A DNA stretch of 64,000 nt, taken from Denitromonas sp. (GTDB lineage Bacteria > Pseudomonadota > Gammaproteobacteria > Burkholderiales > Rhodocyclaceae). The DNA lies in the NCBI RefSeq assembly GCF_034676725.1, contig NZ_JAUCBR010000004.1, positions 1,441,501-1,505,500 of the forward strand. Direction: 5' to 3'. Shown here piece after piece: positions 19,679 to 29,943 of this stretch. The notes beneath the pieces are model-generated. The model saw only the letters and a program-made list of their open reading frames with translations. It was not told where the DNA came from and ran no database searches. Position numbers and translations under genes: made by a program. The first letter of the stretch is position 1, and each line of letters opens with the position of its first letter.

Positions 19679-20790
19679 CCCGCGGGCAGCCCTCCCCCGA
19701 CCTGGCCGACTGGCTCCGCCTGACGCTCATCCCCGGTATCGGCGGTGAGCGTCAGCGCCGTTTACTCCGCGCTTTCGGCCTGCCGGGCGCAATCTTCCAG
19801 GCCAGCCACCAGGCCCTGGCCGACGTGGTCGGCGACACGGCCGCCAGGCAAGTGCACGATCACGACGCCAGCGAACACATCGCCACCACGCTCGACTGGC
19901 TGGCCCAGCCGGGCAACCACCTGCTCACCCTGGCCGATGCCGCCTATCCGCCGCGCCTGCTCGAGATTCCCGACCCGCCCACGCTGCTCTACGTCAAGGG
20001 CGATGTCGGCCTGCTGAACCGGCCGGGGCTGGCCATCGTCGGTGCGCGCAGCGCCACCCCGCAGGGTGAATCGAATGCCGCCGCCTTCGCTGGCGCACTG
20101 GCGGGCTCGGGGCTCACCATCATCAGTGGTCTTGCGCTGGGTATCGACGCCGCCGCCCACACGGGCGCGCTCGATGCCGACGGCGCGACCATCGCCGTCA
20201 TCGGCACCGGCGCCGATCGCATCTACCCGGCGCGCAACCAGGCGCTGGCCCGGCACATTGTCGCGCATGGCGCCATCGTCACCGAGTTTCCGCTGGGCAC
20301 CCAGGTCGCCGCGCACAACTTCCCGCGGCGCAACCGCATCATCTCGGGGCTGGCGCAGGGGGTGCTGGTGGTCGAGGCCGCACTCAACAGCGGCTCGCTG
20401 ATCACCGCCCGGCTGGCGAGCGAGCAGGGGCGAGAGGTGTTCGCCATCCCGGGGTCGATCCATTCGCCGCAATCGAAGGGCTGCCACCGCCTGATCCGCG
20501 ACGGCGCCAAGCTGGTGGAAACGGCCGAAGACATCCTCGAGGAGGCTGTGTTTGCCGGCTACGACGCACCGGCCTCGCCACCCCCGCCGGCCACCGACGC
20601 CACCCCCACCGGGACCGATCCCGACAGCGCCCGACTGCTGGTCGCCCTCGGACATGATCCCGTGAGCCTTGATACACTCGCAGCCCGTACCGGCTTGACG
20701 GCCGATGCGCTGTACGCCATTCTGCTTTCACTGGAACTGGACGGTCAGCTGGCGCGACTGCCCGGCGGCCGCTTCCAGCGACTCACATAG
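19675..20790 (+). CDS. dprA: DNA-processing protein DprA (non-canonical CTG start inferred)
   Basis: DprA loads RecA onto incoming single-stranded DNA during transformation. The Rossmann-like core is complete: GLAIVGARSATPQGE, ISGLALGIDAAAHTGAL, IAVIGTGADRIYPARN, TEFPLGTQVAAHNFPRRNRIISGLAQGVLVVEA and GSLITARLASEQGREVFAIPG. A C-terminal winged-helix domain follows (ALGHDPVSLDTLAARTGLTADALYAILLSLELDGQL). No ATG, GTG or TTG occurs in frame between the LysM stop and the conserved core. The only sensible start is CTG 19675, which makes a CTGA overlap with the LysM stop and gives 371 residues (LTRGQPSPDLADWLRLTLIPGIGG). Confidence 0.9.
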   Translation: MTRGQPSPDLADWLRLTLIPGIGGERQRRLLRAFGLPGAIFQASHQALADVVGDTAARQVHDHDASEHIATTLDWLAQPGNHLLTLADAAYPPRLLEIPDPPTLLYVKGDVGLLNRPGLAIVGARSATPQGESNAAAFAGALAGSGLTIISGLALGIDAAAHTGALDADGATIAVIGTGADRIYPARNQALARHIVAHGAIVTEFPLGTQVAAHNFPRRNRIISGLAQGVLVVEAALNSGSLITARLASEQGREVFAIPGSIHSPQSKGCHRLIRDGAKLVETAEDILEEAVFAGYDAPASPPPPATDATPTGTDPDSARLLVALGHDPVSLDTLAARTGLTADALYAILLSLELDGQLARLPGGRFQRLT

Positions 20791-20804
20791 AGCCCCGCCT
20801 ATCC

Positions 20805-21269
20805 ATGTTCGACGTGCTTGTTTATCTCTTCGAAACCTATATCCACGCTGAAGCCTGCCCCGCGCCGGAGCAGCTGGCGCGCCGCCTGACGGCCGCGGGC
20901 TTCGAGGAAGACGAGATCAGCGATGCCCTCGACTGGCTCTCGGAGCTGAACCAGACCGCCAACGACTACACCGCGTTCAGCACGCCCTCGTCCGGTGCCG
21001 TGCGCCTGTATTCGGCCGAAGAAACCAGCAAGCTGGGCCGCGAGGGGATCGGATTCCTGCTGTTTCTTGAAGAATCCGGCGTCCTCGACGGCGCCAACCG
21101 CGAATTGATCCTCGATCGCCTGATGGCGCTGCCCGATGCCCATGTGGCGGTGTCGCGGCTCAAGGTCATCGTGCTGATCGTGCTGTGGAAACAGGCCTAC
21201 CCGATGGATTCGCTGGTGCTCGACGAATTGCTGAGCGAGGACGACGACATCTCGCCCGTCCTCCACTGA
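20805..21269 (+). CDS. smg: Smg family protein (DUF494)
   Basis: 154 residues, begins MFDVLVYLFETYI and matches the DUF494/Smg family (AGFEEDEISDALDWLSEL, YSAEETSKLGREGIGFLLFLEESGVLD, REL then DRLMAL). Function is not established. It sits between dprA (14 bp upstream) and topB, the usual arrangement. Confidence 0.93.
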   Translation: MFDVLVYLFETYIHAEACPAPEQLARRLTAAGFEEDEISDALDWLSELNQTANDYTAFSTPSSGAVRLYSAEETSKLGREGIGFLLFLEESGVLDGANRELILDRLMALPDAHVAVSRLKVIVLIVLWKQAYPMDSLVLDELLSEDDDISPVLH

Positions 21270-21291
21270 AGCGTGCGGCGGCCTCGGCCAC

Positions 21292-21321
21292 TTGCACGTG
21301 TCGCTGCGGCTTCCTTATGAT
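21292..21321 (+). promoter_or_regulatory. Putative sigma-70 promoter of topB
   Basis: TTGCAC (21292-21297) and TATGAT (21316-21321) are 18 bp apart in the smg-topB gap. A short perfect inverted repeat (ACCGGCC-AC-GGCCGGT, about 21357-21372) lies between this and the start codon. Confidence 0.55.
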
Positions 21322-21385
21322 GCCGCGCTTAACCACCTGATTTTCCGGGACCCTTGACCGGCCACGGCCGGTTCTTCCGCATGCC

Positions 21386-23885
21386 ATGAGCAAACAACTG
21401 ATCATCGCCGAGAAACCGTCCGTCGCGCAGGACATCGCCCGTTCCCTGGGCGGCTTTACCCGCCAGAAGGACTATTTCGAGTCAGACGACTACGTGCTGG
21501 CGGCGGCGGTCGGCCACCTGCTCGAACTCACCGTGCCGCCCGACGAAGAGGTCAAGCGTGGCAAGTGGTCCTTCGCCAACCTGCCGGTGGTGCCCTCGCG
21601 CTTCGCGCTGCAACCCATCGCCAAGAGCGAGGACCGCCTCAAGCTGCTGACCCGGCTGATCAAGCGCAAGGATGTCGACGGCCTGATCAACGCCTGCGAC
21701 GCGGGGCGTGAGGGCGAGCTGATCTTCAACTTCATCGCCGAACACGCCAAAACCAAAAAGCCCGTGCAGCGCCTGTGGCTGCAGTCGATGACGGCCAGCG
21801 CGATTCGCGACGGCTTCGCCCATCTGCGCTCGGCCGACGAGGTCGATGGCCTGCGCCAGGCCGCCGTCTGTCGCGCCGAGAGCGACTGGCTGATCGGCAT
21901 CAACGGCACGCGGGCGATGACCGCCTTCAACTCCAAGACCGGCGGCTTCCACCTGACCACCGTGGGTCGGGTGCAGACCCCGACGCTCACCCTGGTGGTC
22001 GAGCGCGAGCGGCGCATCCGCGAGTTCAAGCCCCGCGACTACTGGGAACTGCACGCCAGCTTCGGCTGTGCCGAAGGCAGCTACGCCGGCCGCTGGTTTG
22101 ATGAAGGCTTCAAGAAGAACGACGACGAGCACGCCCGCGCCGAGCGCCTGTGGGATCTCACCCGCGCCGAGGCGATCCGCGCCAAGTGCGAAGGCAAGCC
22201 CGGCGCGGTGGAGGAAGAATCCAAGCCCTCGACCCAGCTCTCGCCGCTGCTGTTCGACCTCACCAGCCTGCAGCGCGAGGCCAACGGCCGCTTCGGCTTC
22301 TCGGCCCGCGCCACACTGCAGGTCGCCCAGGCGCTGTACGAGCGCCACAAGGTGCTGACCTACCCGCGTACCGACGCCCGCGCCCTGCCCGAAGACTATG
22401 TTCGACACGGTCAAGGAGGTGCTGGGCAACCTGCCGGCCGAGTACAGCAAGTACGCCAACGAGATCAAGCGCGAGGGCTGGGCCGGCCCCAACAAGCGCA
22501 TCTACAACAACGCCAAGATCTCCGACCACTTCGCCATCATCCCCACCGGCAACCCGCCCAAGTCGCTGTCCGAACCCGAACAGAAGATCTACGACCTGGT
22601 CACCCGCCGCTTCCTGTCGGTGTTCTACCCGGCCGCCGAGTTCCGCGTCACCACCCGCATCACCCGCGTCGAGGGCGAGGCCTTCAAGACCGAGGGCAAG
22701 GTGCTGGTCAAGCCGGGCTGGCTGGTGGTGGTCGGCCGCGACAAGCCCAGCGACGACGCCGAAACCCTGGCGCCGGTGGCCCAGGGTGAGCAGGTCAGCA
22801 CCGACGAGATCGAGGTCAAGGCTCAGCAGACCCGCCCGCCCGCGCGCTTCAACGAAGCCACCCTGCTGTCGGCCATGGAAGGCGCCGGCAAGATGGTCGA
22901 CGACGAAGAACTGCGCGCCGCCATGGCCGGCCGCGGCCTTGGCACCCCGGCCACCCGCGCGCAGATCATCGAAAACCTGATCGGCGAGCAGTACATGCAC
23001 CGCGACGGCAAGGAGCTGATCCCCACCGCCAAGGCCTTCTCGCTGATCACCCTGCTCAAGGGCCTGGGCGTCTCGGCGCTGACCTCGCCCGAGCTGACCG
23101 GCGAATGGGAATACAAGCTGTCGCAGATGGAGCACGGCGGGCTGACGCGCGACGCCTTCATGGAAGAGATCGCCCAGATGGCACGCGACATGGTCGAGCG
23201 CGCCAAGCAGTACGAATCCGACACCGTGCCGGGTGACTTCACCACGCTCAAGACGCCGTGCCCCAAGTGCGGCGGCGTGGTCAAGGAGAACTACAAGAAG
23301 TTCGCCTGCCAGGCCTGCGACTGGAGCACCTGGAAGATCGTCGCCGGCCGCCAGTTCGAGATCGACGAGATCGAAGCCCTGCTGCGCGACGGCCATGTCG
23401 GCCCGCTGATGGGCTTCCGCAACAAGATGGGCCGGCTGTTCAATGCCGACATCAAGCTCAATGACGAACTGATGCCCACCTTCGACTTCGGCCAGCCGCG
23501 CGACGACGAAAACGCCGAGCCGGTCGATTTTTCCGACCAGACACCGCTGGGCGCCTGCCCGAAGTGCCAGGCCAGTGTATTCGAGCACGGCATGGCCTAT
23601 GTCTGCGAGAAATCGGTCGGGCCGGAGAAGTCCTGCGATTTCCGCTCGGGCAAGATCATCCTGCAGCAGCCGATCGAACGCGAGCAGATGAGCAAACTGC
23701 TCACCGACGGCAAGACCGACCTGCTCAAGGGCTTCGTCTCGAACAAGACCAAGCGCAAGTTCTCGGCCTTCCTGGTGCGCAAGCCGGACGGTGGCGTGGG
23801 CTTCGAGTTCGAGCCGCGCGCACCGAAAAAGCCGGCCGCGGCGAAGAAGCCCACCAAGAAAGCGGCCGCCAAGGGCGACGAGTAA
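21386..23885 (+). CDS. topB: DNA topoisomerase III, interrupted by a one-base frameshift
   Basis: A type IA topoisomerase that decatenates DNA. The Toprim domain (LIIAEKPSVAQDIARSLGG, DAGREGELIF), the catalytic region LTYPRTDARALPEDY and C-terminal zinc-finger-like repeats (CPKCGGVVKENYKKFACQAC, CPKCQASVFEHGMAYVC) are present, followed by a basic AKKPTKKAAAKG tail. The frame breaks at 22400-22406. Reading GTTCGACACGG as GTCGACACGG joins EDYV to DTVKEVLGNLPAEY and restores 832 residues. Both halves are intact and conserved, so the gene is probably functional. The 5' part reads on out of frame to 22789 and an apparent restart lies at 22398. Confidence 0.92.
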
Positions 23886-23892
23886 GCCGCCC

Positions 23893-24483
23893 ATGCCGAC
23901 GCTGCCCGAGGCCGCCCGCCAGGTCCTCGATTTCTGGTTCGGCGCGCCGGACAGCGCCGACTACGGCACCCACCGGACCCTGTGGTTTGAAAAGCGCGAC
24001 GACACCGACGCGGCCATTGCCGGGCGCTTCGGCGCGCTGATCGACACCGCGCTGACCGGCGGGCTGGCCGACTGGGACGCCACCGCGCACGGTACGCTGG
24101 CGCGCATCCTGCTGCTCGACCAGTTCACCCGCAATGTCTTCCGCCACACCCCGCGCGCCTTTGCCGGCGATGCGCTGGCCCTGGCGGCCGCCCGCACACT
24201 GGTCGCCCCCGGCCACGATGCGCAGCTGATACCGGTCGAGCGGGTCTTTGCCTACCTGCCCTTCGAGCACGCCGAGGATCCGGCCGAGCAGGCCCGTGCG
24301 GTCGCCCTGTTCAAGGCACTCCACGACGCCCACCCCGGCTTCGGCACCACCTACGACTATGCCCTGCGCCATCAGGCGGTGATTACGCAGTTCGGCCGCT
24401 TCCCGCATCGCAATGCGATCCTCGGCCGCCCCAGCACACCGGCCGAGCAGGCCTTTCTGGCCACGCCCGGCTCGGGCTTCTGA
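23893..24483 (+). CDS. DUF924 family protein
   Basis: 196 residues from ATG 23893, 7 bp after the topB stop. It is an all-helical TPR-like protein of the DUF924 family, recognised from VLDFWFGAPDS, LARILLLDQFTRNVFRHTPRAFAGDALAL, ERVFAYLPFEHAEDPAEQARAVALF and FGRFPHRNAILGRPSTPAEQAFL. No catalytic activity is known. It converges on dps. Confidence 0.92.
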   Translation: MPTLPEAARQVLDFWFGAPDSADYGTHRTLWFEKRDDTDAAIAGRFGALIDTALTGGLADWDATAHGTLARILLLDQFTRNVFRHTPRAFAGDALALAAARTLVAPGHDAQLIPVERVFAYLPFEHAEDPAEQARAVALFKALHDAHPGFGTTYDYALRHQAVITQFGRFPHRNAILGRPSTPAEQAFLATPGSGF

Positions 24484-24513
24484 CAAAGAAACGGCCGGGA
24501 TCTCCCGGCCGTC
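24484..24513 (-). terminator. Rho-independent terminator of dps
   Basis: A 10-bp perfect stem with a 2-nt loop (ACGGCCGGGA and TCCCGGCCGT, 24491-24512) is followed on the minus strand by TTTCTTTG. It lies about 24 bp after the corrected dps stop. Confidence 0.8.
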
Positions 24514-24535
24514 GATGCGTTGATGCGTGGTGCGA

Positions 24536-25007
24536 TCAGCTCGCCAGCATGCTGCGCAGCATCCACGCGGTCTTTTCATGCACCTGCATGCGCTGGGTGA
24601 GCAGGTCGGCGGTCGGCTCGTCGTCGGCTTCGTTCGACCAGCGGCATGATCTCGCGCGCCGTGCGCACCACCGCTTCCTGCCCCTTCACCAGTTGCCGGA
24701 TCATCTCCTCGGCGCTGGGTACGCCCTGCGGCTCCTCGATCCGGCTCAGTTCGGCGAAGGCGCTGTAGGTGCCCGGTGCCGGCTCGCCGAGGGCGCGGAT
24801 CCGTTCGGCAATGGCGTCGACCGCCAGCGCCAGTTCGGTGTATTGCACCTCGAACATCTGGTGCAGGGTGTTGAACATCGGCCCGGTCACGTTCCAGTGG
24901 AAATTGTGCGTGGTCAGGTACAGGGTGTAGCTGTCTGCCAGCAGGCGCGACAGCCCGTGAGCGATCGCGGTGCGGTCTTTCTTGCTGATGCCGATATCGA
25001 TATCCAT
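24536..25007 (-). CDS. dps: Dps ferritin-like DNA-protection protein, frameshifted near the 3' end
   Basis: Start ATG 25007 (MDIDIGISKKDRTAIAHGL) follows AAGGAGTGC. Ferroxidase-type residues are seen in THNFHWNVTGPMF (His37), HQMFEVQYTELALAVDAIAERIRALG. The frame breaks at 24632-24638: changing GTCGAACGAAGCC to GTCGACGAAGCC gives PLVDEADDEPTADLLTQRM and the conserved end EKTAWMLRSMLAS, 156 residues, the normal length. Uncorrected, the protein ends in an unrelated Arg-rich tail (SRRRADRRPAHPAHAGA). Dps stores iron and protects DNA against peroxide. It is the neighbour of oxyR, its usual activator. Confidence 0.9.
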
Positions 25008-25107
25008 GAAAGCACTCCTTGTCGTGTCAATGGTCTGATGCAATTAGGCTACGTGCCTGACCAAAAAGAATCCAATCGATTCTGCGAATCCGCTTGATTG
25101 ACCCTGT

Positions 25108-26046
25108 CTATGCGGGCACATCCTGGCAAGCCGCCTCCAGCGGCAGCACGCCGGGCAGGTCGCAGGCCAGAATGGCCTTGCGGATGACGTCGATGGCGCC
25201 ACTGCGCGGATAGGTCACCCGCCAGGCCAGCGCCACCGTGCGTGTCGGCTCCGGCGCCTCGAAGGGGCGGGTGGCGAGCAGGGCATTGCGCTCCGGCAGG
25301 CCGTCGGCCGCCGTGGCAGGCAACACGGTCACCCCGATGCCGCTGGCCACCATCAGGCGGATGGTCTCCAGCGAACTGCCCTGCAAGGTACGCTGCAGGC
25401 CGCCAACACCGTTGCACTCGGGGCACACCTCAAGCACCTGGTCACGGAAGCAGTTGCCCGCGCCGAGCAGCAGCAGCTGGTCTTCGGCCAGCTGGTTGGC
25501 GTCGACCGTGTCCTGCGTCGCCCACGGGTGGGTGGCCGGCATCAGTACCCGGAAGGGCTCGCGGTAGATCGGCTGCACCACCAGGCCGGGCTGCTCGAAG
25601 GGCAGGGCGAGAATGGCCACGTCCAGGTCGCCGCGCTTGAGAGACTCGGCCAGGCTGGCGGTGAAGTTCTCCTCGATGATCAGCGGCATGCGCGGCGCCA
25701 GCGCCTTGACCTGGGGGATCAGCCGCGGCAGCAGGTAGGGGCCGATGGTGTAGATGGCGCCGACGCGCAACGCGCCGCCGAGCGGATCCTTGCCGGCCTG
25801 CGCGATCTCCTTGATCTGGCTGGCCTCGACGAGCACCCGCTGCGCCTGGTCGACGATGCGCTGGCCCAGCTGGGTCACCTTGACGTCGCTGGTGCCGCGC
25901 TCGAATAGCATCACGCCGAGTTCTTCCTCGACCTTCTTGATCGCCACCGACAGCGTCGGCTGGCTGACATGGCAGCGTTCGGCGGCACGGCCGAAGTGGC
26001 ACTCGCGGGCCAGCGCCACGATGTATTTCAGGTCGGTCAGCGTCAT
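25108..26046 (-). CDS. oxyR: Hydrogen-peroxide-sensing LysR regulator OxyR
   Basis: 312 residues from ATG 26046. An N-terminal winged helix (CHFGRAAERCHVSQPTLSVAIKKVEEELGVMLFERG) precedes the LysR sensor domain. The redox pair is Cys199 and Cys208 (GNCFRDQVLEVC), exactly at the E. coli OxyR positions. It is read toward dps (100 bp between), which fits control of dps. An alternative upstream start at 26106 would add 20 residues with no family support. Confidence 0.95.
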   Translation of the reverse strand: MTLTDLKYIVALARECHFGRAAERCHVSQPTLSVAIKKVEEELGVMLFERGTSDVKVTQLGQRIVDQAQRVLVEASQIKEIAQAGKDPLGGALRVGAIYTIGPYLLPRLIPQVKALAPRMPLIIEENFTASLAESLKRGDLDVAILALPFEQPGLVVQPIYREPFRVLMPATHPWATQDTVDANQLAEDQLLLLGAGNCFRDQVLEVCPECNGVGGLQRTLQGSSLETIRLMVASGIGVTVLPATAADGLPERNALLATRPFEAPEPTRTVALAWRVTYPRSGAIDVIRKAILACDLPGVLPLEAACQDVPA

Positions 26047-26276
26047 GTGTTTTCCCCGTCCGGAACGGTTTGCCCGTTCCATGGTCTGCTTCAACATGAT
26101 TATCACAGGCTATGACGTACTCGCACAGCCCGGGTTCCGGCAATCCTGCCGGCACCCGGGCGCGAACGCCTTGAATCCACGCCCCGGCACCCTTACCTAT
26201 GGCACGATGCCGGGGCTGACGCCGCGTCATCGCGCCTGCCCGGCGCGGACGATACCCCGTTGACACAGGAGGACGC

Positions 26277-27746
26277 ATGAACCGAATCACCCCCCGCCTC
26301 GCCGCCCTGGCCGGCGCCACCGTACTGGCGCTGGCCGCCTGGCTGAACGTCTCGCCCGGCATGTCCGAGGCCCACGCCACCCTCGCCGCGCCGGTTGCCG
26401 CCATTCCGGCAACCCGCCAGACCCTGCCGGACTTCGCGGAACTGGTCTCGCGTGTCGGCCCGGCCGTGGTCAACATCAGCGTGGTGCAGCAAGTAGCCAG
26501 CCCGCTGGCCAACAGCGACGACCCCTTCTACGATTTCCTGCGCCGCTTCGGCGTCCCCGTCCCCGGCATGCCCGGCGGACCCAATGTGCCGGGTATCCCG
26601 GGCCAGGGCGGGCGGCAGATCGCCCGCGGCGTCGGCTCCGGTTTCATCGTCAGCGCCGACGGCTATGTGCTGACCAACGCGCATGTGGTCGATGACGCCA
26701 CCGAGGTCACCGTGCGCCTGACCGACAAGCGCGAGTTCAAGGCCAAGGTCGAAGGCGTGGACAAGCGCACCGATGTGGCCCTGCTCAAGATCGACGCCAA
26801 GGGCCTGCCCACCGTGCGCATCGGCGACCCCGAAGCGACCCGCGTCGGTGAATGGGTGGTCGCCGTGGGCTCGCCCTTCGGCTTCGACAACACCGTCACC
26901 GCCGGCATCATCTCGGCCAAGGCGCGCCGCCTGCCGGACGAAACCTACGTCCCCTTCATCCAGACCGACGTGGCCATCAACCCCGGCAACTCGGGCGGCC
27001 CGCTGTTCAATCTGGACGGCGAAGTGGTCGGCATCAACTCGCAGATCTACTCGCGCTCCGGCGGCTTCATGGGCATCTCCTTCGCCATCCCCATCGATGT
27101 GGCGATGAAGGTCAAGGAACAGCTACAGACCTTCGGCGTGGTGCGTCGCGGCCGGCTGGGCGTGATCATCCAGGGCATGGACAAGGAACTGGCCGACTCC
27201 TTCGGCCTCGAGAACACCAAGGGCGCGCTGGTCTCCAGCGTCGAGCCGGGGTCGGCCGCGGCCAAGGCCGAGCTGCAGCCGGGCGACGTGATCCTCGGCG
27301 TCAACGGCAACCGGGTGGATGACTCCGCCGACCTGCCGCGCATCATCGGCGAACTGCCGCCGGGCACCGAAATCCAGCTCGAGATCTGGCGTAACAAGAA
27401 GTCACGCATCATCGCCGCCACCCTCGGCGGCCAGGACGCCGAACGCCTGCACGCACGCGGCGGCGGCCAGCAGAGCGCCGGTGGCAAGCTCGGCCTGTCG
27501 GCCCGTCCGCTCAGCGGCGCCGAGGCCGAGCGGCTGGGCGTGCCGGGCGGCCTGGTGGTCGAAGAGGTCGATGGCCCGGCGCAGCGCGCTGGCATCCAGA
27601 AAGGCGACGTGATCCTGGCGCTCAACAACACGCCGGTGAAGGATGTGGCCAGCTTCCGCAAGTTGCTGGAGGCGGCGGGCGACCGCTTCGCCCTGCTGGT
27701 CCAGCGCGGCGACGGCCGGCTCTACCTCGGGGTGCGCCTGAAGTAA
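26277..27746 (+). CDS. Periplasmic HtrA/DegP-type serine protease
   Basis: 489 residues with a signal peptide (LAALAGATVLALAAWLNVSPGMSEAHA). The trypsin-like domain has the triad His136 (LTNAHVVD), Asp166 (RTDVALLK) and Ser239 (NPGNSGGP). Two PDZ domains follow (GRLGVIIQGMDKELADSFGL and LGLSARPLSGAEAERLGVPGGLVVEEV). The linker NVPGIPGQGG is Gly/Pro rich. It degrades or refolds misfolded envelope proteins. DegP versus MucD/DegS naming cannot be decided here; two PDZ domains favour DegP/MucD. Confidence 0.95.
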   Translation: MNRITPRLAALAGATVLALAAWLNVSPGMSEAHATLAAPVAAIPATRQTLPDFAELVSRVGPAVVNISVVQQVASPLANSDDPFYDFLRRFGVPVPGMPGGPNVPGIPGQGGRQIARGVGSGFIVSADGYVLTNAHVVDDATEVTVRLTDKREFKAKVEGVDKRTDVALLKIDAKGLPTVRIGDPEATRVGEWVVAVGSPFGFDNTVTAGIISAKARRLPDETYVPFIQTDVAINPGNSGGPLFNLDGEVVGINSQIYSRSGGFMGISFAIPIDVAMKVKEQLQTFGVVRRGRLGVIIQGMDKELADSFGLENTKGALVSSVEPGSAAAKAELQPGDVILGVNGNRVDDSADLPRIIGELPPGTEIQLEIWRNKKSRIIAATLGGQDAERLHARGGGQQSAGGKLGLSARPLSGAEAERLGVPGGLVVEEVDGPAQRAGIQKGDVILALNNTPVKDVASFRKLLEAAGDRFALLVQRGDGRLYLGVRLK

Positions 27747-27900
27747 TCCACTGCGTCGGGCCGTGGCGGCGTCGACCGCCGCGGTCCCGTCCCTGGGCCC
27801 CGTCCTGCGGGCATTCCGGCGGCACCGTCGGCACTTTTCTTCGCCCTTGCGGTATAGTCAGCGAGTTTGTCCGATCGCTGCGCGAATGAAGGGTCACGCG

Positions 27901-29937
27901 ATGACTGCCGCCGTGAGGGATCGCGCCCGGCATGCCGCCGCCGCCGCCCTGCTCCTTTTCCTGTCTCTGCCCGGGCCCGTCACGGCCTCACACCCCCTCG
28001 ACGACAGCGAAAACGCCTACTTCGAGCAACTCCCCGTGGTACTGACCGCGTCCCGCCTGCCTCAGTCCCTGCAGGATGCGCCGGGCGCCATCACGGTCAT
28101 CGAGCGGCCATTGATCGAGCGCAGCGGCTACCGCGACCTCGCCCGCCTGCTGCGCCTGGTGCCTGGCATGCATGTCGGCCAGGAACGGGCCAACGCCAGC
28201 TGGGTGAGCTACCACGGCCTCGGCCAGTCGATTCCCGGTGAGCTTCAGATCCTGATCGACGGCGCGCCGACCTATGTACCGGTCAGCTTCGGCACCGCCG
28301 CATGGACCGGGCTACCGGTTTTCCTGAGCGAGATCGAGCGCATCGAGGTCGTCCGCGGCGCCAGCGCCAACAGCTATGGCGCCAGCGCGCTGCAAGGGGC
28401 GGTCAACCTGATCACCCGCCCGGCCGCGGAGGACCCCGGCGAGCATGTCTCGATCGTGCTGGGCGATCCTGGTGTGCGCGATGTCGAAGTCGGCTGGGCC
28501 GGCGGCTCGGCCCCACTGGCCCTGCGCCTGACGGCCGGCGAACAAGCCGACGAAGGGTTTCGTGATCTGCACGACCACCGCCGCACCCAGCGCTTCAGTG
28601 TGCGCGGCGACGCCCAGATCGACCCCGAGAACAGCTTCAGCTTCCGACTCGGCACAACCCGCGAGACGACCGGTCGCGGCTATCCGGACTCGCCCTTCGG
28701 CAACAACGCCCTGCGCGACGGCGCCGACAGCGCACATCTGGTGCACCTGCGCTGGCAGCATGTCGACGATATGGACAAGGAGTGGTCGGTCAGCGCCTAC
28801 CATCACCAGCTCGACTACCGCGACAGCTGGATCGGCGGCGCCCCCGGCATTCCGGAGGTGCCGCTGTCGCGTGACCGCCGGGACTTGCGCAGCAGTATCG
28901 AGTTCCAGCGGCGTGATCGCTGGTCGGAGACCGTCCGCGGCGTGTGGGGCGCCGAAGCCACCCTGACGCAGACCCGCTCACCTTTCAGTTTTTCGAGCAC
29001 CGATTCGGTCAGGGTCCCGATCTACCGGCTCTTCAGCAATATCGAGTGGCAGGCCACCGCGCCCACCCGGCTCAACCTGGGGCTGGCGCTTGAGCGCAGC
29101 AACGACGAGGGCTGGCGGTTCAGCCCGCGCCTGTATGCCAACCACCGGCTGACCCCTGCCGACACGCTGCGCCTGGGCGCCGGCCGCGCCTGGCGCACCA
29201 CCAGTCCGTTCGAACGCCACAGCGACACCCGCGTCTATCATCCGGCCAACCCCGCCTTGCTGCTGGCCCGCCCCTTCATCCCCAATCCGGACCTGCGCCA
29301 GACACGCGCCGATACCATGGAGCTGGGCTACATCCGGCAGCTGCGCTGGGCACGCAGCACGGCCGAGATCCGGGTGTTCCAGGAGCGCTTGCGCGACATG
29401 GTGATCCGCCAGCAGGTGACACCACCGCCCCCGGCGCCGGTGCTCGCCGCCAGCATCCCCACCACACAGGAGCAGAACTTCGGCGAGGACCTGAATGTCC
29501 GCGGCATCGAGCTGCAATGGCAAGCCCACCCATGGAAGGGCGGCGATCTCCGCCTGGCCTGGAGCGCCCTCGAACGCCATGCCGGCAACGACCAGGTCGA
29601 AGCGGCGATCGCCCCGTACACGGCGAGCCTGATGTGGATGCAACGCTGGCCACAGCGCTGGAGCAGCATGGTGCACCTGACCCGGGTCGGCCCGGTGGCG
29701 ACCGGCGACAGCTATCTGGCTGGCGAACCCTACGTGGTCCGCGCCTACACCTCGCTGGACATCGCGCTGTCACGGACCGTACGGCTGGCCGGCTACCCCG
29801 CCCGGCTGACGCTGACCGCGCTCAACCTCGGGCCGCGTCATCAGGAAGCGGCCAATCCGGCGCAGCAGATCGGCCGCTCGCAGCCGGCCAACCGCGTCTC
29901 GCGCCAGGTCTATCTCGGCCTCGACATGCGCTTCTGA
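27901..29937 (+). CDS. TonB-dependent outer-membrane receptor
   Basis: 678 residues from ATG 27901, with GAAGGG upstream; an in-frame ATG at 27886 is also possible. A signal peptide (AAALLLFLSLPGPVTA) precedes the plug domain, with a TonB-box-like start (EQLPVVLTASRLPQ), DAPGAITVIERPLIERSGYRDLARLLRLVPGM, and GELQILIDGAPTYVP then RIEVVRGASANSYGASALQGAVNLITR. The rest is a beta barrel ending LDMRF, a typical C-terminal aromatic. The plug resembles siderophore/vitamin receptors, but no ligand is evident. No tonB or ABC genes are adjacent. A TATAGT (-10-like) lies about 45 bp upstream. Confidence 0.93.
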   Translation: MTAAVRDRARHAAAAALLLFLSLPGPVTASHPLDDSENAYFEQLPVVLTASRLPQSLQDAPGAITVIERPLIERSGYRDLARLLRLVPGMHVGQERANASWVSYHGLGQSIPGELQILIDGAPTYVPVSFGTAAWTGLPVFLSEIERIEVVRGASANSYGASALQGAVNLITRPAAEDPGEHVSIVLGDPGVRDVEVGWAGGSAPLALRLTAGEQADEGFRDLHDHRRTQRFSVRGDAQIDPENSFSFRLGTTRETTGRGYPDSPFGNNALRDGADSAHLVHLRWQHVDDMDKEWSVSAYHHQLDYRDSWIGGAPGIPEVPLSRDRRDLRSSIEFQRRDRWSETVRGVWGAEATLTQTRSPFSFSSTDSVRVPIYRLFSNIEWQATAPTRLNLGLALERSNDEGWRFSPRLYANHRLTPADTLRLGAGRAWRTTSPFERHSDTRVYHPANPALLLARPFIPNPDLRQTRADTMELGYIRQLRWARSTAEIRVFQERLRDMVIRQQVTPPPPAPVLAASIPTTQEQNFGEDLNVRGIELQWQAHPWKGGDLRLAWSALERHAGNDQVEAAIAPYTASLMWMQRWPQRWSSMVHLTRVGPVATGDSYLAGEPYVVRAYTSLDIALSRTVRLAGYPARLTLTALNLGPRHQEAANPAQQIGRSQPANRVSRQVYLGLDMRF

Positions 29938-29943
29938 GCGCCG

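Noticed and set aside
22398..23885. Independent small gene in topB
   Set aside because: It is the C-terminal half of topoisomerase III and continues the upstream half when one base is removed.
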